64,000 nucleotides of DNA, from the NCBI GenBank assembly GCA_009783265.1, contig WRHM01000003.1, positions 62,001 through 126,000 of the forward strand, given 5' to 3'. The translations under genes were made by a program, and so were the position numbers. The DNA is from Oscillospiraceae bacterium. Its GTDB lineage: Bacteria; Bacillota; Clostridia; Oscillospirales; WRJC01. The notes below the pieces were generated by a model, which saw only the letters and a list, made by a program, of their open reading frames with translations, was not told the DNA's origin and made no database searches. Below are positions 17,097 to 25,902 of the stretch, piece by piece (position 1 is the stretch's first letter; every line of letters begins with the position of its first letter).

Positions 17097-17837
17097 ATGA
17101 ACAAAAATACAATCCATGAAATAAATACAGCTCTATGGGATGAAAAAGGCAGTGATGTCATAGGGGTAACCGCGTTACCGACGTTAGGTGCTTTTATCTC
17201 CGAAGAAAATCATCACCTTTTTGATGATGTATCGGGAAAAAAGGTATTGGAAATTGGTTGTGGTCGAGGTCACTCTTTGCAATACTTGGGTGAGCGTAAA
17301 GCAGCCGAATTATGGGGACTTGATATTTCCGAAAAACAAATCGAGCAAACAAAACAATACTTAATTGAATGTGGTCTTTCGGCAAAATTGATTTGTTCTC
17401 CTATGGAAGAGGAATGTGGTATTCCAAAGGAATATTTCGATATTGTCTATGCAATTTACGCTATAGGCTGGACTACTGACCTTGATGTTACCTTTTCACG
17501 AATCGCTTCTTACTTAAAAAAAGGCGGCGTGTTTGTTTTTAGCTGGTCACATCAAATCCATAAATGCGTCGTTGCCGAAAATGATAGATATGTTTTTAGA
17601 AAAAGTTATTTTGATGAATCATGGTATTCGGATTCCCTTGACGGAGAAGTGTTCACACTATCAAACCGTATGGTGTCAACCTATGTGAACGCACTGGCTA
17701 AGGCAGGATTTTTCATTGAGCAAATGATTGAGAAACCTGATGAGAAAATTTTACAATCATGCGACGAGAATAATGAATCCGTTAAAAGGGTAAGAATGAT
17801 TCCAAAAGTTTTCGTAATTAAGGCGAGAAAACTGTAA
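17097..17837 (+). CDS. Class I SAM-dependent methyltransferase
   Basis: The 246 residues show a Rossmann methyltransferase core. Motif I is VLEIGCGRGHSL (about 51-62), the acidic residue is in LWGLDISEKQ, and the later strand is FDIVYAIYAIGW. The substrate is unknown; the fold resembles small-molecule or tRNA methyltransferases of the UbiE/YcgJ type. To my eye codon choice is less A-ending than the neighbours. It lies next to a HEPN/MNT pair bounded by direct repeats, which fits an acquired patch. A GAGGG site precedes the ATG. Confidence 0.8.
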   Translation: MNKNTIHEINTALWDEKGSDVIGVTALPTLGAFISEENHHLFDDVSGKKVLEIGCGRGHSLQYLGERKAAELWGLDISEKQIEQTKQYLIECGLSAKLICSPMEEECGIPKEYFDIVYAIYAIGWTTDLDVTFSRIASYLKKGGVFVFSWSHQIHKCVVAENDRYVFRKSYFDESWYSDSLDGEVFTLSNRMVSTYVNALAKAGFFIEQMIEKPDEKILQSCDENNESVKRVRMIPKVFVIKARKL

Positions 17838-17876
17838 ACGTTCAAAATAAGCATAATATACGTTAAACGCAAAATT

Positions 17877-17919
17877 AATTTGAAAACAGAGCGATTTATT
17901 AACCGCCCTGTTTTGGTGA
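17877..17919 (+). repeat. Left copy of a 43-bp direct repeat flanking the HEPN/MNT pair
   Basis: This copy is identical to 18645-18687, 768 bp away. The unit contains an imperfect hairpin (AAAACAGAGCG / CGCCCTGTTTT) that would act as a terminator for the methyltransferase gene. Confidence 0.85.
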
Positions 17920-17955
17920 AATATTCATAATAATACAAAAGAGGTAGAGATATTA

Positions 17956-18348
17956 ATGGACGAAAGGATAGATTATTGGCTTGATTTAGCAGAATATGAT
18001 ATGGAAACCGCAAAGGCAATGTTGCAGACAGACAGATATTTGTATGTCGGTTTTATGTGCCATCAAGTTGTTGAAAAAGGATTGAAAGCGATAATCGCGG
18101 GAGATTGTATTGACGGAGATATTCCGCCCAAAATACATCATCTTATGAAATTGGCTAAAAATGCTGACCTCTCGAATAAATTAAACGAAAAACAAAAAGA
18201 TTTTATAAGAGAGTTAAATCCATTAAATATAGAAGCCCGGTATCCCGAATACAAGCAAAAACTTTCAACTATGCTTACAAAAAATAAATGTCAGGAACTT
18301 ATTAAAAAAACGGAGGAATTTCTATGCTGGATAAAGAAACAGTTATGA
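17956..18348 (+). CDS. HEPN domain protein (putative toxin of a HEPN/MNT pair)
   Basis: This 130-residue all-helical protein has the standard HEPN opening (IDYWLDLAEYDMETAKAML), the GFMCHQVVEKGLKAII helix and a C-terminal NIEARYPEY segment typical of HEPN partners of minimal nucleotidyltransferases. HEPN proteins are commonly RNases. This one lacks the RX4HXY motif of HepT and belongs to the other common HEPN subgroup. The stop overlaps the MNT start by 25 nt, so translation is coupled. A GAGGT site precedes the ATG. A toxin role is inferred from the pair. Confidence 0.85.
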   Translation: MDERIDYWLDLAEYDMETAKAMLQTDRYLYVGFMCHQVVEKGLKAIIAGDCIDGDIPPKIHHLMKLAKNADLSNKLNEKQKDFIRELNPLNIEARYPEYKQKLSTMLTKNKCQELIKKTEEFLCWIKKQL

Positions 18349-18635
18349 ACAAAGTTGAACAATACGCCGATATTGTGAAAAAAGAAATTTCGCCCGCCGC
18401 CATTGTTCTTTATGGTTCATACGCCAAAGGCAATCCTCACGAAAACAGCGATATTGACGTAGCTGTAATTTTTGACGGTTTTAATGGCGATTGGTTGAAA
18501 ACATCAAGCCGTCTGTGGCATTTAACGGAAGATATTAGTTTTGATATCGAGCCTGTCTTGCTTGACAGCAAAGAAGATAAAAGCGGCTTCGTTAAAAATA
18601 TCTATAAGACAGGGCAAATAATTTACAAAGCATGA
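18324..18635 (+). CDS. Minimal nucleotidyltransferase (MNT, putative antitoxin)
   Basis: The 103 residues contain the nucleotidyltransferase signature GSYAKG at 31-36 and DID at 43-45, with a further acidic residue expected in the DIEPVLL strand. MNT proteins neutralise HEPN partners, in studied cases by adding nucleotides to them. GGAGG lies about 7 nt before the ATG, inside the end of the HEPN gene. The module is bounded by identical 43-bp repeats. Confidence 0.88.
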   Translation: MLDKETVMNKVEQYADIVKKEISPAAIVLYGSYAKGNPHENSDIDVAVIFDGFNGDWLKTSSRLWHLTEDISFDIEPVLLDSKEDKSGFVKNIYKTGQIIYKA

Positions 18636-18644
18636 AACAGACAA

Positions 18645-18687
18645 AATTTGAAAACAGAGCGATTTATTAACCGCCCTGTTTTGGTGA
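18645..18687 (+). repeat. Right copy of the 43-bp direct repeat
   Basis: This copy is identical to 17877-17919 and begins 10 bp after the MNT stop. It supplies a terminator-like hairpin to the HEPN/MNT operon. Confidence 0.85.
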
Positions 18688-18787
18688 GGAATTTGATATA
18701 TTTTATAGAATAAAAATTTTGCGGGGTTATTCGCAGTTATTCTATGTTTATATTATATGTTGTTAAAACAAAAAGGAGATAAATTTT

Positions 18788-20236
18788 TTGGCCGGGATAT
18801 TAAGGCGTATCTTCTCTGTGAATTATATGCTCAAACCTAAACAGCGCACAGATAATCAACTGCCTGAATCAAAAGAAGTTTACTCGATTGCCCTGCAGAC
18901 AGCATGGCCTTCGATTCTTGAAGCTTTTTTAGTAGGGCTTATCGGGTTATGCGATACTGTAATGGTCGGCGCGTTAGGAGGGTCTCTTGGCGACGACGCG
19001 ATTGCGGGAGTTGGAATAACCGGACAGCCGAGAATGATTTTGTTTGCGGCTATTTTTTCTTTAAATGTCGGCGTAACGGCCGTCGTCGCGAGGCGAAAAG
19101 GCGAAAACAACAGGGAAAAAGCCAACGAAACGCTTATGCAAAGTCTTATAGTATGCTTTTTGATAGTTATTACAATGGGAGTTCTGGGATTTGTTTTCGC
19201 GCGGCCGTTAATGCTGTTTGCGGGAGCGAGAGAAGATACTCGGATACTTGACTTTGCAGTGCAGTATTTTAAAATAACGTCGGTAGGATTTGTATTTGCG
19301 TCTCTGAGCATGATCATGAACGCTGCCCAGAGGGGCGTTGGAAACACAAGAATATCAATGTACACGAATATTACGGCAAATATTATAAATTTAATATTTA
19401 ATTATTTGCTTATAAACGGAAATTTAGGGTTTCCCAGACTTATGGTCAAAGGTGCGGCGATCGCTACGGTTACGGGTAATATCGTTGCGTTTATTATCTG
19501 TATCTTAAATATAACTGTTAGAGCCAAAGAAGACAGGTTTTTAAAATTAAAATTTAAAATTTCTAATTTTAAATTAAAACTTGAAACATTAAAAGGCGTT
19601 TTGAACGTGAGTTCTTCAGCGTTTGTCGAGCAGATATGTATGCGCATAGGATTTTTTACTTATGCAAGACTGGTCGCGGGGCTTGATACGCCCACGGTTC
19701 CCGCGATTGCTACATATACTATTTGCATGAGTTTGCAGAATATGTCTTTTACGTTCGGCGACGGATTAAGCATAGCCTCTTCGTCGCTCGTTGGCAGGAG
19801 CCTTGGGGCAGAAAGGCCCGATATGGCGATTATTTACGGCAAAGCGTCTCAGAGGCTCGCGATTTGTATTTCAAGCGTACTGGTTTTTATTTTTATATTC
19901 GGCCGTTATTTTTTTATAGGACTGTTCACGAATACAGAAGCAGTGATAAAAATGGGCGTTGTGATTATAATATTAATTGCTATTTCTTCGCCGTTTCAGA
20001 CTTCGCAGGTTGTAGTCAACGGCTCGCTCCGCGGAGCGGGGGACACGAAATTTGTCGCGATAATTTCTTTTGTGAGCATAACTTTTATACGCCCGTTAGT
20101 GACATGGTTTTTATGTTATCCTATGGGATTAGGCCTCACGGGAGCGTGGTTATCTCTTATATTTGACCAGATGCTGAGGCTTATTTTGGGATTCTGGAGA
20201 TTCTCAAAAGGGAAATGGACGACAAAAAAAGTGTAA
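18788..20236 (+). CDS. MATE family efflux transporter
   Basis: The 482-residue integral membrane protein has the expected twelve or so hydrophobic segments in two related halves, with MATE landmarks AWPSILEAFLVGLIGLCDT, GVGITGQPRMI and RGAGDTKFVAI. Such proteins export drugs or metabolites using Na+ or H+ gradients. The start is a TTG at 18788 with AGGAG 9 nt upstream, and no ATG fits better. It is monocistronic. The substrate cannot be predicted. Confidence 0.9.
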   Translation: MAGILRRIFSVNYMLKPKQRTDNQLPESKEVYSIALQTAWPSILEAFLVGLIGLCDTVMVGALGGSLGDDAIAGVGITGQPRMILFAAIFSLNVGVTAVVARRKGENNREKANETLMQSLIVCFLIVITMGVLGFVFARPLMLFAGAREDTRILDFAVQYFKITSVGFVFASLSMIMNAAQRGVGNTRISMYTNITANIINLIFNYLLINGNLGFPRLMVKGAAIATVTGNIVAFIICILNITVRAKEDRFLKLKFKISNFKLKLETLKGVLNVSSSAFVEQICMRIGFFTYARLVAGLDTPTVPAIATYTICMSLQNMSFTFGDGLSIASSSLVGRSLGAERPDMAIIYGKASQRLAICISSVLVFIFIFGRYFFIGLFTNTEAVIKMGVVIIILIAISSPFQTSQVVVNGSLRGAGDTKFVAIISFVSITFIRPLVTWFLCYPMGLGLTGAWLSLIFDQMLRLILGFWRFSKGKWTTKKV

Positions 20237-20255
20237 ATTTTTTATAATTTATCAC

Positions 20256-20283
20256 TTGACTTTTGGGGTTTATGTGGTAAAAT
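20256..20283 (+). promoter_or_regulatory. SigA-type promoter of the moxR-like gene
   Basis: TTGACT (20256-20261) and TAAAAT (20278-20283) are separated by 16 bp, about 30 nt before the coding region. Confidence 0.7.
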
Positions 20284-20309
20284 AATAATATACAGGATTT
20301 TATATAATT

Positions 20310-21350
20310 TTGGAGGTGGCGGATATTACAAATATATCTGATATATCAAATGTGTCAAAAGCAATTAATCAGAACGATTTTCTTGAATCCCATTCAAACG
20401 TATTAAAAATAATAGAACAGACTGAAAATATTATACTGGGCAAAAAAGACGTTATACAAATGACTATTATCTCTCTTTTGTGTCAGGGGCACGTTTTAAT
20501 CGAAGACGTTCCGGGAGTGGGTAAAACGACCCTCGCGTCGGCCCTGTCAAAAATCATAGGCCTGAAATACAAAAGGGCGCAGTTTACCCCGGATGTTATG
20601 CCCTCTGATATAACCGGTTTTTCTATATACAACAAGACTACAAACGAACTCGAATATAAAGAAGGATTGGCTTTGTGCAATATTCTTCTCGCCGACGAAA
20701 TCAACAGGACTTCGCCCAAAACGCAATCGAGCCTGCTTGAAGTCATGGAAGAAGGGACTATAACAGTAGACGGCAAAACCCATCAGGTCCCTACGCCATT
20801 TATGGTTATAGCGACGCAGAATCCTATAGGATTCGTCGGCACTCACCCGTTGCCCGAAGCCCAGCTTGACCGGTTTATAATGCGAATCTCTGTAGGCTAT
20901 CCAGATACTGAAAACGAAATTAAAATGGTTTCAGACAGAAAAACCGAAAACCCTATAGATAAAATCCGGACGATAATACAAGCGGACGATATTATAAAAG
21001 CGCAGAATATAGTTAAAAACATTCACATAGACCAAACCCTTTATAAATATATGGTCGAACTCGTCGCCAAAACAAGAAATCATCAGTATATAACGCTCGG
21101 GGCTTCCCCGAGGGCTTCGCTGTCATTGATGAGACTGTCTCAGGCGAGGGCGTTTCTGGAAAAGAGGGATTATATAATCCCCGAAGATATTTTAAGCATG
21201 TATGTTCCCGCTATCGCCCACAGGATTATATTAAAACAGGAAGCTAAACTTAAAAAAATAAACACCGAGGATATTTTAAACGATATAAAGAAACTCATAG
21301 CTCCGCAAATACTGAGCGAGCATGTAAATAAATCGGCAAAGAAAAATTAA
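20310..21350 (+). CDS. MoxR family AAA+ ATPase
   Basis: This cytoplasmic AAA+ ATPase has Walker A DVPGVGKTTLA (about 66-76), Walker B LLADEINR, sensor 1 in IATQNP, and the AAA lid domain at the C-terminus. MoxR proteins act as chaperone-like ATPases, usually beside DUF58 and transglutaminase genes, none of which is here. The start is doubtful. GGAGG (20312-20316) lies within the first codons of the TTG-initiated frame, so initiation may be at an ATT near 20325 or a GTG at 20352. The 20310 start is the longest option. Confidence 0.88.
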   Translation: MEVADITNISDISNVSKAINQNDFLESHSNVLKIIEQTENIILGKKDVIQMTIISLLCQGHVLIEDVPGVGKTTLASALSKIIGLKYKRAQFTPDVMPSDITGFSIYNKTTNELEYKEGLALCNILLADEINRTSPKTQSSLLEVMEEGTITVDGKTHQVPTPFMVIATQNPIGFVGTHPLPEAQLDRFIMRISVGYPDTENEIKMVSDRKTENPIDKIRTIIQADDIIKAQNIVKNIHIDQTLYKYMVELVAKTRNHQYITLGASPRASLSLMRLSQARAFLEKRDYIIPEDILSMYVPAIAHRIILKQEAKLKKINTEDILNDIKKLIAPQILSEHVNKSAKKN

Positions 21351-21365
21351 AATATATTAAATTCA

Positions 21366-21390
21366 CGGGCGGCCGCAAGGGTCGCCCCTA
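21366..21390. repeat. Short GC-rich palindromic repeat
   Basis: CGGGCGGCCGCAAGGGTCGCCCCTA, given here as the arms GGGCG / CGCCCCTA, is another member of the dispersed CCCCTA palindromes, between moxR and the Nudix gene. Confidence 0.45.
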
Positions 21391-21434
21391 TGTATTATAT
21401 ATCAAAAATATATAATACCGGGAGAAAAATAATT

Positions 21435-21932
21435 ATGCACACGCGTTTATTAGTCGGGGCATTTCTTACATATCAAAATAAAGTATTGCTGATGAAACGG
21501 GGAATGCACAAAGAACTGGGACCCGGAATGTGGTCGGGCATAGGCGGTCATTTAGAACATGAAGAATTGAGCAATCCGAGAAAAATAAATTTCCCTGCGG
21601 CAATTTACAGGGAAATAAAAGAAGAAGCTGGTATTTCACAGGAAAATATTTTAAATCTTGATTTACGTTATATAATCACGCAGGTCAACAGAACGCGTGG
21701 CGAAATACAAAACCTTTATTATTATTTCGGAAAAGTCGGCAGTGAATTTGAGCCGCCATATTGCGACGAGGGGGTTTTTCATTGGGTTGATTTTAAAGAT
21801 ATAAAAGATTTGCCGATGAGTTTTTGCGTTAAAGAGACAATATTGCATTGGCTTGATAATCCGGATAAGAATAATATTTTTCTTGTTGGCATAAATAAAA
21901 ACAATGATAAATCTTTGTTTGTTAAATTATAA
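21435..21932 (+). CDS. Nudix hydrolase
   Basis: The 165 residues contain a Nudix box with GGHLEHEE separated by an insertion from REIKEEAGI, so the usual spacing is lengthened by about eight residues. The fold resembles MutT-type 8-oxo-dGTP pyrophosphohydrolases (LLVGAFLTYQNKVLLMKRG, MWSGIGG). The substrate is uncertain. The ATG at 21435 has GGGAG 10 nt upstream; the longer frame from 21390 lacks a site. Confidence 0.85.
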   Translation: MHTRLLVGAFLTYQNKVLLMKRGMHKELGPGMWSGIGGHLEHEELSNPRKINFPAAIYREIKEEAGISQENILNLDLRYIITQVNRTRGEIQNLYYYFGKVGSEFEPPYCDEGVFHWVDFKDIKDLPMSFCVKETILHWLDNPDKNNIFLVGINKNNDKSLFVKL

Positions 21933-21944
21933 ATATAAAAACAA

Positions 21945-21989
21945 CGGAGAGACCGCACCCACGCATATATGCGAAATGCAATCTCTCCG
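21945..21989. terminator. Hairpin between Nudix and M23 genes
   Basis: The stem CGGAGAGA / TCTCTCCG encloses a GCATATATGC hairpin. It lacks a strong T-run, so termination is only likely. Confidence 0.4.
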
Positions 21990-22068
21990 CTGTAAATTTA
22001 TTTAATTCAGTTAGAAAAAATAGCGATAATTTATATTATAGTGAAACAGCTTGATAATGATGATTTGT

Positions 22069-22118
22069 GTAGGGAATGCCCAGCGGGCATTCCGCGGACG
22101 CGCAATGCGCGCCCCTAC
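22069..22118. repeat. GTAGGG...CCCCTAC palindromic repeat
   Basis: It has two nested palindromes (GGAATGCCC/GGGCATTCC and GGACGCGC/GCGCGCCCC) between outer GTAGGG and CCCCTAC arms. It lies directly downstream of the M23 peptidase gene and matches the leader repeat at 2481-2556. Confidence 0.6.
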
Positions 22119-22128
22119 TATATTTGAA

Positions 22129-22995
22129 TTATTTGATATATTCAAGAGGATCTGTATAACTGCCGTCTTTTTTCATCTCAAAATGCAGGTGTGGAACGTC
22201 ATATATTTCTATAAGCGCAGTCTCCCCTACCCCGCCGATAACGTCTCCGGCTTTTACGGTTGTTCCGACAGTTATATTTTTAGGCAAAGCGTCCTGCAAA
22301 TTCATATATATAGACTGAATATTTTCGGCGTGGTCTATAACTACGGTCTTACCCATGAGCGGATCGTCGTATATATCTGATATAACCCCGTCGGCCACGG
22401 CTTTTACTTTGACTCCGACGTCGCTGTCAATATCAACGCCCATGTGCGTCCTGTAATCGTTCATTGCTATAGAATATTCGGGCGTGTCGGGATTATGGCT
22501 TTTAGACACATATCCCGCCACAGGTTTTATATAAATTACGGGAACAGATAACACCTCGATTGCGTCTTCTTCCGGGTCAATTATAATATCGGCTGTTTTA
22601 TCTGTCGTTGCTGTTTGATCACCCTGTTCTGAATCAGGAGAGATTATAGTATTTTCTGTCGGTAAAACCGGAGTTGTCAGGCTTTCAGTAACCGCCGGCG
22701 GCTGAGTAGGTTTTTGAGTTGGGGCTTCTGTTGCTTTTGTTGTCTCTGCCTCTTTTTTTCTGAATAAATCTAAAATAGCGTCTTCGCTGTCGTCATAGGC
22801 TGCATCGTTTTGTAACGCGCTGTCGCTGTTTATATTAAAATTGTTAAGATTGTTTTCTTTATCGTTTTGGTTTTCCGGATTTTCTTTTTGATTGAACATA
22901 GAATAAATGCTCAAAAACATTATGCTTGTAATGCATAATACCAGAACTATATAAAGAACTTTTGTTATGTTGCCGCTTCTTGCTTTGAAATTCAT
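22129..22995 (-). CDS. Membrane-anchored M23 (LytM) peptidase, possibly SpoIIQ-like
   Basis: The protein has 288 residues: one N-terminal membrane helix (about 10-32), a Thr/Pro-rich linker (about 85-130) and a C-terminal M23 domain. The zinc ligands are present in THMGVDID (His, Asp) and HLHFE (second His), so it is likely an active endopeptidase rather than a pseudo-enzyme. The architecture equals that of SpoIIQ, the forespore partner of SpoIIIAH, but also of general wall hydrolases. Its distance from spoIID leaves the SpoIIQ identity open. GGAGG precedes the ATG. Confidence 0.82.
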   Translation of the reverse strand: MNFKARSGNITKVLYIVLVLCITSIMFLSIYSMFNQKENPENQNDKENNLNNFNINSDSALQNDAAYDDSEDAILDLFRKKEAETTKATEAPTQKPTQPPAVTESLTTPVLPTENTIISPDSEQGDQTATTDKTADIIIDPEEDAIEVLSVPVIYIKPVAGYVSKSHNPDTPEYSIAMNDYRTHMGVDIDSDVGVKVKAVADGVISDIYDDPLMGKTVVIDHAENIQSIYMNLQDALPKNITVGTTVKAGDVIGGVGETALIEIYDVPHLHFEMKKDGSYTDPLEYIK

Positions 22996-23251
22996 AAAAT
23001 TTTATGACCTCCGTTAATTTTTAATTTATAGTTTTATTGCCGGGTTGTGATATTTATTAATATTAATTATTGATATTTTTGCCTTTTATTGAAAATTTAT
23101 ACAAAAATTTATATAATCTTAGAAAAATTAGAAAAAATTTTTATTTTTTATAAAAAAATCAAAAAAAATATATAAATCGTATTGTTATTTGTAGTATAAT
23201 AGTATAATAATTATAGATAGATTTTTTACAAATTTCAGAGGAAGTGTTTTT

Positions 23252-25525
23252 TTGGGCGACTTTAACGCTGCCAATATTATTAATCGCGATAATCCGGAAG
23301 AAGATTTTATAACTATCGACGGAACTGTGAGCAAAATTATATTCCAGAATGAAGACAACGGCTATACTGTCTGCGAAATAGAGACAGACGACGAACTTGC
23401 CGTCGTCAACGGAGTTATGCCATTTTTGTCTGAGGGCGAAAATATATCGGCAGTAGGCAAATGGACTGTTCACCAGTCTTTCGGGCGGCAGTTCAAAGCT
23501 GAGTATTACGAAAAAAAACTGCCGTCGTCAAGAAAGGCCGTAATAAAATATCTCTCTTCGGGAATTGTTAGGGGTATCGGGAAAGTCACGGCTAAGCGAA
23601 TAGTTGACCACTTTGGAGAGGATACTTTTGAAGTGATTGAAAATCACCCTGAATGGCTCGCCGACGTCAAAGGTATAACCCATGCAAAAGCGAACGAAAT
23701 TTCAGAAGATTTTAAGCAGCAGTTCGGCCAGAGGCAGGTCATATCGTTTTGTTCAAGCTATTTTAATATGCCTACTTCTGTCAGGATATATAAACAATTC
23801 GGCGCGGGAGCAGTAGAGATAATAAAAGAAAACCCTTATTCACTGTGCGACAGCGTGTATGGCGTAAATTTTGAAAACGCCGACAAACTCGCAAGTTCTC
23901 TGGGTCAGAATAAAGATTCTGAAAACAGGATTTATGCCGGGATAAAATATATTTTAAGCCGCAACGCGAATACAAACGGGCATCTTTTTATCCCGTATGA
24001 TAATTTAATGCACGCTTCGGCTTCAATGCTAAGGGTAGACCAAAAATATATTCAAGAAGTTTTTGATAAATTAACCAGCGAAAGAAAATTTATCGTCAGG
24101 CAAATCAGAAACAAGCAGGCTGTATATGAATTTACGACTTATAATACAGAAAAATATTGTTCGCGCAAACTGATAGATTTGGATAATTACGGCAAATATA
24201 ATAAAACCGACGAAGATGAAGTAAAACTGCGGCTTGCTTCGATAGAGCAGAGCGAGCATATAAAATATACAAACGAGCAAATAAAATCAGTTTTATATGC
24301 GCTGAAAAGCGGCGTATTTATTTTGACCGGCGGTCCGGGAACGGGAAAAACTACTATAATTAAAGCATTGATAGGCATTTTTTCACAAATGAACAAAAAA
24401 ATCGCGCTTGCCGCTCCGACAGGGCGGGCGGCAAAACGCATGACACAGGCAACCGGGATGGAAGCCAAAACTATACACAGGATGCTGGAAATGACTTACG
24501 AGGACGATATTGAGCCGAGATTTAACAGAAACGAAGAAGACCCGCTCGATTTTGACGTTATAATAATAGACGAAACATCAATGGTGGATATTTTTCTCCT
24601 GAAATCTTTGCTCAAGGCTATAAATTCAGGGACAAAACTTATATTTATAGGCGATTCAGACCAGCTTCCCTCAGTCGGCCCGGGAAATGTGCTGAGAGAT
24701 ATAATCCGCAGCAATATGTTTAACACAGTCAGGCTTGACACAATATTCAGGCAGTCGGGAGAGAGTTTGATTATCACTAACGCGCATAATATAAATTCCG
24801 GGATTATGCCGGTTCTGGATTCAAAAGACAAAGATTTTTTCTTTATTGAACGCACTTCGCCGCAGGCAATAGCATATACTGTCGTGGATTTGTGCAAAAG
24901 CAGGCTTCCGGTAAAATACGGCGAAGATATAAAAAATAAAATTCAAGTGCTTACCCCGTCAAAAAAAGGCGTTACAGGCACAGGCAATCTGAATATTTTA
25001 TTGCAGAGCGAACTTAATCCGTTTGATTACGGCAAAGCCGAAAAAAAAGGCTTGTCGCATATTATCAGGGAACAGGACAAAGTCATGCAGATACGCAATA
25101 ATTACACGATAGAATGGACCCAAAAAGACGGCTCTACAGGAATCGGTATATACAACGGGGATATTGGAACGGTAAAGTCAATCGACAACATGAACGAATT
25201 GATAACAATCGAGTTTGACGACGACAAAACAGTCGAGTATGATTTTCTTACGCTTGATGAAATAACCCACGCTTTTGCCATAACCATACACAAATCCCAA
25301 GGGAGCGAATATCCCGTTATAATACTGCCAATATCAAAAGAAGTCCCGAAACTGCACACGAGAAATCTTTTGTATACGGCAGTAACGAGAGCGCAAAATA
25401 TGGTCATAGTAATCGGCGACGCCGGAAGCATAGAATATATGGTAAATAATAATCAGCAAACAGTAAGATATTCGGGACTGTCGGATATTTTGGTCGAGGA
25501 CTGGGACGAATATTATAAAAAATAA
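23252..25525 (+). CDS. recD2: RecD2/TraA-family ATP-dependent DNA helicase
   Basis: The protein has 757 residues with the RecD2 layout: an N-terminal OB-like region, helix-hairpin-helix repeats (SGIVRGIGKVTAKRIV, VKGITHAKA), then SF1B helicase motifs. Walker A GGPGTGKTT is near residue 358, followed by DETSMVD, GDSDQLPSVGPG, and a C-terminal UvrD-like block with FAITIHKSQGSEYP and YTAVTRAQ. RecD2 unwinds 5' to 3' and limits replication-fork damage in organisms using AddAB. The start is TTG at 23252 with GAGGA 8 nt upstream. A gene for a small antitoxin-like protein follows. Confidence 0.95.
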   Translation: MGDFNAANIINRDNPEEDFITIDGTVSKIIFQNEDNGYTVCEIETDDELAVVNGVMPFLSEGENISAVGKWTVHQSFGRQFKAEYYEKKLPSSRKAVIKYLSSGIVRGIGKVTAKRIVDHFGEDTFEVIENHPEWLADVKGITHAKANEISEDFKQQFGQRQVISFCSSYFNMPTSVRIYKQFGAGAVEIIKENPYSLCDSVYGVNFENADKLASSLGQNKDSENRIYAGIKYILSRNANTNGHLFIPYDNLMHASASMLRVDQKYIQEVFDKLTSERKFIVRQIRNKQAVYEFTTYNTEKYCSRKLIDLDNYGKYNKTDEDEVKLRLASIEQSEHIKYTNEQIKSVLYALKSGVFILTGGPGTGKTTIIKALIGIFSQMNKKIALAAPTGRAAKRMTQATGMEAKTIHRMLEMTYEDDIEPRFNRNEEDPLDFDVIIIDETSMVDIFLLKSLLKAINSGTKLIFIGDSDQLPSVGPGNVLRDIIRSNMFNTVRLDTIFRQSGESLIITNAHNINSGIMPVLDSKDKDFFFIERTSPQAIAYTVVDLCKSRLPVKYGEDIKNKIQVLTPSKKGVTGTGNLNILLQSELNPFDYGKAEKKGLSHIIREQDKVMQIRNNYTIEWTQKDGSTGIGIYNGDIGTVKSIDNMNELITIEFDDDKTVEYDFLTLDEITHAFAITIHKSQGSEYPVIILPISKEVPKLHTRNLLYTAVTRAQNMVIVIGDAGSIEYMVNNNQQTVRYSGLSDILVEDWDEYYKK

Positions 25526-25554
25526 AAAATTTATATAACAGGAGATGAAAAATA

Positions 25555-25749
25555 ATGTTGGAAAGAAATCAGCTTATACGCGAAGTAGAATTGATTCCGG
25601 CAGAATATTTACCGGAAATCTCGGATTTTATAGGATATTTAAAATCGAAAAAACTAAAAGCTATTCCCGAAACAATGCTTTTTTCCGAAAAATCATTGGC
25701 TAAAGATTGGGATACGCCGGAGGAAGATGAAGCATGGGCAAATTTATAA
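25555..25749 (+). CDS. Small DUF2281-like (antitoxin-like) protein
   Basis: This 64-residue acidic protein has an amphipathic opening LIREVELIPAEYLPEISDFIGYLKSKK, similar to DUF2281/VapB-type proteins, and an acidic tail (DWDTPEEDEAWANL). Such proteins usually precede a PIN toxin. Here no PIN gene follows, only a 53-codon ORF that starts inside this gene. GGAG lies 10 nt before the ATG. Confidence 0.7.
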   Translation: MLERNQLIREVELIPAEYLPEISDFIGYLKSKKLKAIPETMLFSEKSLAKDWDTPEEDEAWANL

Positions 25750-25895
25750 AAAGGGAGTCAGTTGAAAGCGTTGTTAGGCCAAATAAAATTTTTACTGCCG
25801 ACGAAAGTATAATTTTATATTCCGCTTGTAAAATCAATTTAAATAAAATGACAGAAATAATAAATTCGTTTATAAATATTTTTAAATACGAGTGA
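25734..25895 (+). CDS. Small overlapping ORF, possible partner of the DUF2281-like protein
   Basis: An ATG at 25734 opens a 53-codon frame (MGKFIKRESVESVVRPNKIF at the start) that overlaps the upstream gene by 16 nt and ends 7 nt before comF. GGAGGAAG lies about 8 nt before it, a strong ribosome site for such a short frame. The product is basic with a C-terminal hydrophobic/Asn-rich helix. I recognise no family. The overlap is the arrangement typical of toxin-antitoxin pairs, but the identity is not shown. Confidence 0.5.
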   Translation: MGKFIKRESVESVVRPNKIFTADESIILYSACKINLNKMTEIINSFINIFKYE

Positions 25896-25902
25896 AAAGC
25901 TT

